From positions 1,844 to 33,954 of the forward strand of contig WAHY01000004.1 of NCBI GenBank assembly GCA_009873635.1: a stretch of DNA of 32,111 nt, given 5' to 3'. The notes under the pieces are model-generated. The model had not been told where the DNA came from. It did not search any database and worked only from the letters and a program-made list of their open reading frames with translations. Source of the stretch: Nitrospinota bacterium (lineage in GTDB: Bacteria; Nitrospinota; Nitrospinia; Nitrospinales; VA-1). The translations under genes and the position numbers were made by a program. Positions 26,673 through 32,111 of this stretch are shown here, in pieces (positions within the stretch are counted from its first letter, which is position 1; each line of letters begins with the position of its first letter).

Positions 26673-28142
26673 TCAACTGGCTTTATGTTTTTCCAAAATT
26701 TGTTCCAGGGTCCCTGTGGTTGAATGCCCTTTAACTATAGGAATGAGTTCGACTTTTGCTCCATAACCTTCAACGATTTCCCGACCGACCACTTCATCGA
26801 TTTTATAATCGTCTCCTTTTACCAGAATATCCGGTCTGATTTCCCGGATGAGTTTTTCCGGAGTGGTTTCATTAAACATGGTTATGTAATCTATATATTT
26901 CAAAGCCGAAAGAATATTTGCACGTTCCCTTTCATTTTTAATAGGTCGATTTTCCCCTTTTAATTTTTTAACGGATTGATCGGTATTTAGTCCCACTACA
27001 AGGATATCCCCTAGAGATTTTGCTTTTTGCAGGAACTCAATATGTCCTCCGTGAATAAGATCGAAGCAACCGTTAGTGAATACAACCTTTTTATCTGTGC
27101 TCTTCGCCATGCTGATTATTTTTTTCAGTTCTTCAAGACCCAGGACAGTATGAGAAGTTCGTAACATTTCCTCTTGCAGAAACTCATTAATCTCTTCAAG
27201 GGTTACGACAGCAGTTCCCACTTTGCCGACAACAACACTTGCAGCCATATTTGAAAGCCATGCTGCTTCCTGGTAATCGAAACCTACAAACATTGCCATG
27301 CTAAAAACACTGATGACAGTGTCTCCCGCTCCGGTTACGTCAAAGACTTCTTTGGCTACAGTAGGAATTGATATAAGTTTTTCTTTGGATTTATATAATG
27401 ACATCCCATCTTTACCCTGTGTGATGAGGATAGCCTGTGCTTTTGTCAAATTTAACAGATATTCGGCGGCGCGACCCAGATCTTCCTTGTCTTTGATCTT
27501 AATGGGAACCGAGCTTGCAACCTCCCTCAAGTTTGGGGTGATAACAGTGGCACCTTTATAAAGTGAAAAATCCGAGTTTTTGGGATCGACAATAACAGCC
27601 TTTTCTGATTTCTGGGCTTTGCGCATAACAGCCTTGATAACTTTTTCCGTCAGAATACCTTTGTGATAATCAGAACAGATGACCCCATCCATTGTTGGAA
27701 TAACCTGGTTAATATATTGGATTAATTTTTTTTCTGTTTCTTCTGTGATAGGCCGGTTATCTTCTTTGTCGACACGTAGAATCTGCTGGTTGTGGGCGAT
27801 TATTCTAATCTTGGTAGTTGTTGGGCGATGAACAAACCGGAAAATCCCTTCCGTTTGAATAGACCGGTCATGGATGGTTTTTAAAAGTTTGTCACCTTTT
27901 TCGTCCTGTCCGATGGCACCGCATAGATGGACTTCGCAACCAAGCCCAACAAGGTTGTTAGCAACATTGGCTGCTCCTCCCAGGGCAAGATTTTCGGAGC
28001 GTGTTTCCAGAATGGGAACGGGTGCTTCTGGAGAGATTCGACTCACACCTCCCCAAATATATTCATCAAGAATCAAGTCGCCGATAACAAGGATTTTGGG
28101 CCGTTCATCACTGCTGAAAAAATATTTAAACTTTTCTTTCAT
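26673..28142 (-). CDS. hldE: Bifunctional heptose 7-phosphate kinase/heptose 1-phosphate adenylyltransferase HldE
   Basis: Carries out the kinase and nucleotidyl-transfer steps from D-glycero-beta-D-manno-heptose 7-phosphate to the ADP-heptose precursor. The 489 residues contain a PfkB-type kinase domain (1 to about 325; ILVIGDLILDEYIWGGVSRI, LGGAANVANNLVGLG, and DVTGAGDTVISVF with the catalytic Asp). A cytidylyltransferase-like domain follows (about 350-489; VFTNGCFDLIHGGHIEFLQ with the HxGH motif, and VKGDDY). Both halves are complete and fused as in E. coli. Its ATG directly abuts the gmhA stop (no bases between). The GmhB phosphatase needed between the two activities is not in the window. 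Confidence 0.97.
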   Translation of the reverse strand: MKEKFKYFFSSDERPKILVIGDLILDEYIWGGVSRISPEAPVPILETRSENLALGGAANVANNLVGLGCEVHLCGAIGQDEKGDKLLKTIHDRSIQTEGIFRFVHRPTTTKIRIIAHNQQILRVDKEDNRPITEETEKKLIQYINQVIPTMDGVICSDYHKGILTEKVIKAVMRKAQKSEKAVIVDPKNSDFSLYKGATVITPNLREVASSVPIKIKDKEDLGRAAEYLLNLTKAQAILITQGKDGMSLYKSKEKLISIPTVAKEVFDVTGAGDTVISVFSMAMFVGFDYQEAAWLSNMAASVVVGKVGTAVVTLEEINEFLQEEMLRTSHTVLGLEELKKIISMAKSTDKKVVFTNGCFDLIHGGHIEFLQKAKSLGDILVVGLNTDQSVKKLKGENRPIKNERERANILSALKYIDYITMFNETTPEKLIREIRPDILVKGDDYKIDEVVGREIVEGYGAKVELIPIVKGHSTTGTLEQILEKHKAS

Positions 28143-28703
28143 TTACAAGCCTTCTTCAATAAGTTCGCAAATAATATGTCCGATAGTTATATGCACTTCC
28201 TGAATTCTAGCAGTGTCATTGGAAGGAACAACAATTGATAAGTTTGCGACCTCCTTTATTTTACCCCCATTGTTACCCAGCAGTCCAATAGTCTCTGCAC
28301 CTATTGAATTAGCTTTTTCCAGAGCTCTCACAACATTTTTCGAATTACCGCTTGTGCTAATACCAACCACCGCATCATTTTCCCGACCCAAAGCTTCGAA
28401 TTGCCTTGCAAAAATGGTTTCAAATCCATAATCATTACCCAAGGCGGTTAGCGAAGAGGTGTCTACAGTTAATGCGATAGCTGGAATGGCCTGGCGTTCT
28501 TTTTTGAATCTACCCACAAGTTCAGCGGCTATGTGTTGTGAATCAGCGGCACTCCCCCCATTACCCATTAAAATAAGTTTTCCACCCTTTTTAAGGCGGG
28601 CATTTATTCGGTTGGCGGCTTCAAGAATGTCTCCTGAAAGAGTGTCGGCGACCTTCTTTTTTAATTCTGCGCTGGTATAAAGGAAATCCCTAACTCGTTG
28701 CAT
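28143..28703 (-). CDS. gmhA: Phosphoheptose isomerase GmhA
   Basis: Turns sedoheptulose 7-phosphate into D-glycero-D-manno-heptose 7-phosphate, the first committed step to LPS core heptose. The 186-residue SIS-domain protein has GNGGSAADSQHIAAELVGRF (the His and Glu of SQHIAAE are zinc ligands), GISTSGNSKNVVRALE, and the C-terminal RIQEVHITIGHIICELIE with the matching Gln and His. Length is typical. ATG 28703 has a good GAGGAG Shine-Dalgarno. It feeds hldE directly and is downstream of the broken radC; the upstream gap is 55 bases. Confidence 0.96.
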   Translation of the reverse strand: MQRVRDFLYTSAELKKKVADTLSGDILEAANRINARLKKGGKLILMGNGGSAADSQHIAAELVGRFKKERQAIPAIALTVDTSSLTALGNDYGFETIFARQFEALGRENDAVVGISTSGNSKNVVRALEKANSIGAETIGLLGNNGGKIKEVANLSIVVPSNDTARIQEVHITIGHIICELIEEGL

Positions 28704-28758
28704 AGCTCCTCATTTGTGAAATCGGTTAATAAAAATTTTACAATCAGATGTTTCTATT

Positions 28759-29441
28759 CTACAGCAAGCCTTCATCAGCAAAACTAAAAAACCCGCTTCC
28801 TGCAATAATAATGTGGTCGATCATATGGATACCTACAATCTTTCCAGTCTGGTTTAGACGATGAGTGATCTCAAAATCCTTTTGGCTTGGAGAAGGGTCC
28901 CCGCTTGGGTGATTGTGAAGCAAGGCAAATGAAGCTGCGGACTCACGAATAGCCGGAATCATTACTTCTCTTGGGTGGACAATGCTGGCGTTTAAGCTTC
29001 CTTCAGATACGGTCAAATCCTTTATGAGTTGTAATTTATTATCCAGCAAAACGATTTTTACAATTTCTTTTTTCAGGTTTCTCATAAACGGCGCAAATTA
29101 CGTTACCAACGCCTGGCTGGATTTCAATTCGGTCTTTAAGCTTGCTGATTTAGAGGACATTCGCTTTCCAACCTCAAGCGCTGCTTTGGCAGAGCCTATT
29201 CCTTTTACCTGGCATATTTCATTTACTGTTGCCTGATCTATGTTTTCCAGGCTGCCAAATACCTTGAGTAAATCTCTACTTAAATCCACCGCATTTTTTT
29301 TGATCGCCGATCTCCAGAGCCAATGAGGATACCCAATAGATGTGCGTCAGATAATGAATTGCTTCCGTATCTTATCAGTCTTTCACGCGGGCGCTCGTCT
29401 TCCGGCCAGTATTTTATGGCAGATTTGTTTTTTCCCGTCAT
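28759..29441 (-). pseudogene. radC: radC pseudogene (JAB/MPN domain protein, frameshift plus nonsense)
   Basis: Three pieces in order make one RadC. From ATG 29441 the N-terminal part reads IKYWPEDERPRERLIRYG and DAHLLGILIGSG. An A8 run on the minus strand (29294-29301) then throws the frame into a stop at 29280-29282. One more A would continue into KNAVDLSRDLLKVFG and the helix-hairpin-helix VKGIGSAKAALEVGKRM (29289 to 29101). This frame ends in TAA (29098-29100) after SSQALVT. The same frame resumes at once with FAPFMRNLKKE and the full JAMM metal domain (HNHPSGDPSPSQKD) to 28759. The TAA falls where relatives usually have an aromatic residue, so a Tyr codon to TAA change fits. Two independent lesions argue against sequencing error or recoding. 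An AGGA Shine-Dalgarno still precedes ATG 29441. Confidence 0.85.
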
Positions 29442-29457
29442 GTTGGAGTCCTGGGTT

Positions 29458-30393
29458 TCAGGATTGCACTTTTTCTTTAAAATATTCCAGGGTTGATTGA
29501 AGTCCCTTATCTAAATCCACTACGGGTTCCCAGTTTAAATATTTTTTAGCGCGCGTGATATCGGGCTGACGTATTTTGGGGTCGTCTTCAGGTAAAGGAA
29601 CGTGAACAATCTTACTCTTGCTGTCAGTAGCTTGCAAAATTTTATTGGCCATCTCCTGGACGGTCATTTCATTGGGGTTGCCTATATTTACAGGGTTATT
29701 CTGGTCTGACATGAGCAGGCGATAAATGCCTTCAATGAGGTCCGATACGTAACAGAAACTCCTTGTCTGGGAACCTTCTCCGTAGACTGTTAAATCTTTT
29801 CCTGTGAGTGCCTGTTTTAAGAAATTGGGGATGGCGCGTCCGTCGTTAACTCGCATGCGCGGGCCATAGGTATTAAAAATACGAACGATCTTGGTGTTAA
29901 TACCATGAGTCCGATGATAGGCCATGGTTATGGCTTCCGCAAACCGCTTGGCTTCATCGTAGACACCACGGGGGCCAATGGGGTTGACGTTTCCCCAATA
30001 TTCTTCTGGTTGTGGATGGATCAAAGGGTCTCCATAAACCTCTGAAGTGGAAGCAAGAAGAAAAGTGGAGTTTTTGGCTTTCGCAAGCCCAAGAGCGTTG
30101 TGAGTGCCCAGTGCTCCGACTTTAAGGGTTTGAATAGGGAGTTCCAAATAATCAATCGGGCTGGCAGGGGAGGCGAAATGCAGAATATAATCCAAATCGC
30201 CCTCCAGGTCGATAAACTCAGAGACGTTATGTTCGATAAATTGAAATTTCTCGCTTTTTATACCGGATATATTATCTCTGGATCCGGTGATGAGATTGTC
30301 CATGCAGACTACCTCATGGCCTTTATCTAAAAAATACTCGCATAAATGCGAACCCAGGAATCCTGCGCCACCTGTTATTAATGTTCTTGGCAT
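29458..30393 (-). CDS. UDP-glucuronate decarboxylase (UDP-xylose synthase)
   Basis: Extended SDR enzyme (Uxs type) that converts UDP-glucuronate to UDP-xylose, a donor for surface polysaccharide or LPS. The 311 residues open [19 protein letters not shown], then [39 protein letters not shown], and [15 protein letters not shown] with the catalytic Tyr-x-x-x-Lys. [21 protein letters not shown] and [15 protein letters not shown] also match the Uxs group closely. ATG 30393 is preferred because a GAGG Shine-Dalgarno (30399-30402) lies just upstream. The longer frame to 30450 would run into fmt. It follows fmt after 7 bases and precedes the radC remnant by 16. Confidence 0.93.
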   Translation of the reverse strand: MPRTLITGGAGFLGSHLCEYFLDKGHEVVCMDNLITGSRDNISGIKSEKFQFIEHNVSEFIDLEGDLDYILHFASPASPIDYLELPIQTLKVGALGTHNALGLAKAKNSTFLLASTSEVYGDPLIHPQPEEYWGNVNPIGPRGVYDEAKRFAEAITMAYHRTHGINTKIVRIFNTYGPRMRVNDGRAIPNFLKQALTGKDLTVYGEGSQTRSFCYVSDLIEGIYRLLMSDQNNPVNIGNPNEMTVQEMANKILQATDSKSKIVHVPLPEDDPKIRQPDITRAKKYLNWEPVVDLDKGLQSTLEYFKEKVQS

Positions 30394-30400
30394 GCTAACC

Positions 30401-31354
30401 TCATGATTGGTTGGGAGATGGGGCTGGGTCAAACAAGGTTCCCCGTTCAATTTTATGTCCAGCCATAAAACTTTTGGCTGACATGCTTTTTTTTCCTTCC
30501 GGTTGAAGTTCTGTGATGATCAGTCGTCCTTCTCCGGTGCCCACTTCAATACCTATATCGGTAATTCGAGCAACTTTACCCGGAACATCATCAGGAGCAC
30601 CATCGCTAATAATGACCTTCAATATTCGCAATCTTTTTTTGTTCAACAAAGTGTAGGTTCCTGGCCATGGGGTCAGACCTCTAACCTGATATGAAATGAT
30701 TTTTGCAGTTTGTTCCCAATGAATCAGGCCCTCTTCTTTTTTTAACTTTGCCGCATATGTGGCTTGACTGTGATCTTGCGGAGTGGGCAGCAGGGTATTT
30801 TCTTCGAGTCTTTTGATAGTCTCAATAACAAGGGCGCCTCCTGTTTCAGCCAATGTATCATGCAGCGTTTGCGCGTTGTCATCCTCATTTATCGGGATTT
30901 CTTTCATTAAGAGAATATCTCCCGTATCCATTCCTTTATCCATTATCATAGTGGTGACTCCCGTCCTGGTATCACCATTAAGGATTGACCGATGAATGGG
31001 GGCAGCGCCCCTGTATTTCGGCAAAAGCGATGAATGCAGGTTAATACAGAACTGTTTGGGTATTTTAAGAAAAGCCTCGCTCAATATTTGTCCAAAAGCG
31101 ACCACTATGATCAAGTCAGGTTGATTTTTTTTTAACGACTCAATGAACTCAGGGTCGTTAACTGTTTTTGGTTGCAGTGTTGGCAGATTGGAATCCAGCG
31201 CATATTGTTTTATTGGCGAAAGAATAAGTTTCTGTCCCCGTCCTTTTGGCTTGTCGGGCTGAGTGATGACAGACAATATGGAATGAGAGGAATGATGCAG
31301 GGCTTTCAGGGTTGGAAGCGCAAATTCTGGCGTTCCCATAAAAACAATTTTCAT
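30401..31354 (-). CDS. fmt: Methionyl-tRNA formyltransferase
   Basis: Formylates initiator Met-tRNA with 10-formyl-tetrahydrofolate. The 317 residues start [18 protein letters not shown] and contain the folate-binding [16 protein letters not shown] (LPxYRG/AP signature), [16 protein letters not shown], and the C-terminal domain with [21 protein letters not shown]. Length and domains are standard. ATG 31354 overlaps the def stop as ATGA (31351-31354). The paired def-fmt order is classic: one adds and the other removes the formyl group. Confidence 0.97.
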   Translation of the reverse strand: MKIVFMGTPEFALPTLKALHHSSHSILSVITQPDKPKGRGQKLILSPIKQYALDSNLPTLQPKTVNDPEFIESLKKNQPDLIIVVAFGQILSEAFLKIPKQFCINLHSSLLPKYRGAAPIHRSILNGDTRTGVTTMIMDKGMDTGDILLMKEIPINEDDNAQTLHDTLAETGGALVIETIKRLEENTLLPTPQDHSQATYAAKLKKEEGLIHWEQTAKIISYQVRGLTPWPGTYTLLNKKRLRILKVIISDGAPDDVPGKVARITDIGIEVGTGEGRLIITELQPEGKKSMSAKSFMAGHKIERGTLFDPAPSPNQS

Positions 31355-31863
31355 GCATCCTGCTCTTTTAGTTTCTTTTTGAACTTCCGTTTTAAAATAT
31401 CGCGCTTCATTTTACCCAGCTTGTCCCAAAAAAGAACCCCGTTTAAATGGTCCATTTCATGCTGAAATGCTCTGGCCAAATATCCCTCGGCTTCATAGCG
31501 AACTTCATTGCCATCCAGGTCATAGCCTTTAATTTCTATCTGGCTGGCCCGGTTGACCTCTGCAATCACATCGGGAATACTCAGGCAGCCTTCTTCGCCG
31601 AGCTCGCTTCCTTCCATTGCGGTAATTTCCGGGTTGACCACCGTAACAAGATTTTCTTTGTCAGTTTCAACACCAATATTGACCACAAACAGTCTCCACG
31701 GCAAGCCAATCTGGTTGGCGGCCAGGCCCACCCCCGGTGCTGCGAGAGTGGTTTCCACCATATTTTCTGCAAGAGTGACAAGTTCTCCGTCAATATTTTC
31801 GACGGGAAGGCATAATTTCCTCAAAACAGGGTCCAGACAGTTTTTAATTTCCAGCAAAGCCAT
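31351..31863 (-). CDS. def: Peptide deformylase
   Basis: Removes the formyl group from the N-terminal Met of new proteins. The 170 residues show the three metal motifs in order: GVGLAANQIG, EEGCLSIP (the Cys is a ligand) and QHEMDHLNG (HExxH). This is a type 1 bacterial deformylase. The C-terminus is basic (KRDILKRKFKKKLKEQ), as in the type 1 class. ATG 31863 has AAGGA about 10 bases upstream. It is coupled to fmt by an ATGA overlap. The 107 bases to argJ hold no clear promoter or terminator. Confidence 0.97.
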   Translation of the reverse strand: MALLEIKNCLDPVLRKLCLPVENIDGELVTLAENMVETTLAAPGVGLAANQIGLPWRLFVVNIGVETDKENLVTVVNPEITAMEGSELGEEGCLSIPDVIAEVNRASQIEIKGYDLDGNEVRYEAEGYLARAFQHEMDHLNGVLFWDKLGKMKRDILKRKFKKKLKEQDA

Positions 31864-31970
31864 TCTTGGTTTTCCTTATCGGTCGTTGGGAAAAAATCAT
31901 CAGGGTCTATTAGCTTTTAATTTTAATACAGAATGGATCAGGTATCCAGCGGCGTGTGGAGGTATTCCGC

Positions 31971-32111
31971 CTAGGTTGTGTATTCCGCATTGATTTTGAC
32001 GTAGTCATAAGAAAAGTCACAAGTGAAAACTTCTTCCCACTCTTTTCCACTATTCAGATCGATGGTTATATTGATTTCATGTTGCCGCATTGCTTTGACC
32101 AGTTTTCGTGG
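31971..32111 (-). CDS. argJ: Glutamate N-acetyltransferase/amino-acid acetyltransferase ArgJ (C-terminal end only)
   Basis: Only the last 46 codons are inside the window. The minus-strand frame reads RKLVKAMRQHEINITIDLNS (starting two bases in from the edge codon), and later WEEVFTCDFSYDYVKINAEYTT ending at TAG (31971-31973; the quoted parts are separated by SGKE). The CDxSYDYVxINAxYTT ending is the diagnostic ArgJ C-terminus. ArgJ recycles the acetyl group in arginine synthesis. The body of the gene lies to the right. It reads in the same direction as def-fmt, but common transcription is not shown. Confidence 0.88.
   Translation of the reverse strand, partial: PRKLVKAMRQHEINITIDLNSGKEWEEVFTCDFSYDYVKINAEYTT

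Noticed and set aside
29086-29100. Stop-codon recoding or split-gene design for radC
   Set aside because: A second, independent frameshift upstream, and no Shine-Dalgarno before ATG 29085, make simple pseudogene decay more likely.
30394-30450. N-terminal extension of the UDP-glucuronate decarboxylase into fmt
   Set aside because: It has no family similarity, and the GAGG Shine-Dalgarno supports ATG 30393.

Overview
The window comes from a Gram-negative (diderm, LPS-making) bacterium. The evidence is a BamA/Skp outer-membrane assembly pair, a lipid A operon (lpxA, lpxI, lpxB) and a full set of ADP-heptose genes except gmhB. The use of LpxI instead of LpxH, an lpxA-Gfo/Idh-lpxI-lpxB gene order, citramalate synthase beside aspartokinase, and an archaeal-type phosphoglycerate-mutase-like protein suggest a deltaproteobacterial-grade or Nitrospinota-like organism. 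This placement is inference from gene content, with no phylogenetic test. The DNA looks moderately AT-rich and almost fully coding. I saw no tRNA, rRNA, CRISPR array, insertion sequence or phage gene. It reads as core chromosome.

Layout, left to right. (1) 1-2123: the 3' part of clpC, closed by a strong intrinsic terminator (2171-2220). (2) 2284-10256, + strand: an envelope operon, bamA - skp - fabZ - lpxA - Gfo/Idh oxidoreductase - lpxI - lpxB - DUF374 acyltransferase. It makes and matures lipid A and builds the outer-membrane protein machinery. lpxD, which often sits between skp and fabZ, is absent. (3) 10257-15768, + strand: a nitrogen module, glnB (PII) - glnA (type I glutamine synthetase with its adenylylation tyrosine) - terminator - glnE (adenylyltransferase). 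It has recognisable promoters before glnB and glnA. (4) 15844-19867, - strand: a tightly overlapped operon, PGM-like protein - lysC - cimA, which feeds the aspartate family and isoleucine. (5) 19868-20291: a 424-base divergent intergenic region. (6) 20292-26650, + strand: metallo-beta-lactamase-fold hydrolase - DUF898 membrane protein - M48 membrane metalloprotease - GT39-like membrane glycosyltransferase - hldD. (7) 26673-32111, - strand, read right to left: argJ (partial) - def - fmt - uxs - radC (broken) - gmhA - hldE. The heptose genes hldD and hldE meet tail to tail.

Most notable observations. The PGM-like protein upstream of lysC has lost nearly all nucleophile and metal-binding residues of its family, so it looks like a pseudoenzyme kept in an amino-acid operon. 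radC is a pseudogene with two separate lesions, a frameshift in an A8 run and an in-frame TAA. A Gfo/Idh oxidoreductase is translationally coupled to lpxA, which raises the possibility of a modified lipid A sugar. The DUF898-M48-GT39 group is a plausible but uncharacterised envelope module. I did not find a clearly new defence or mobile system.
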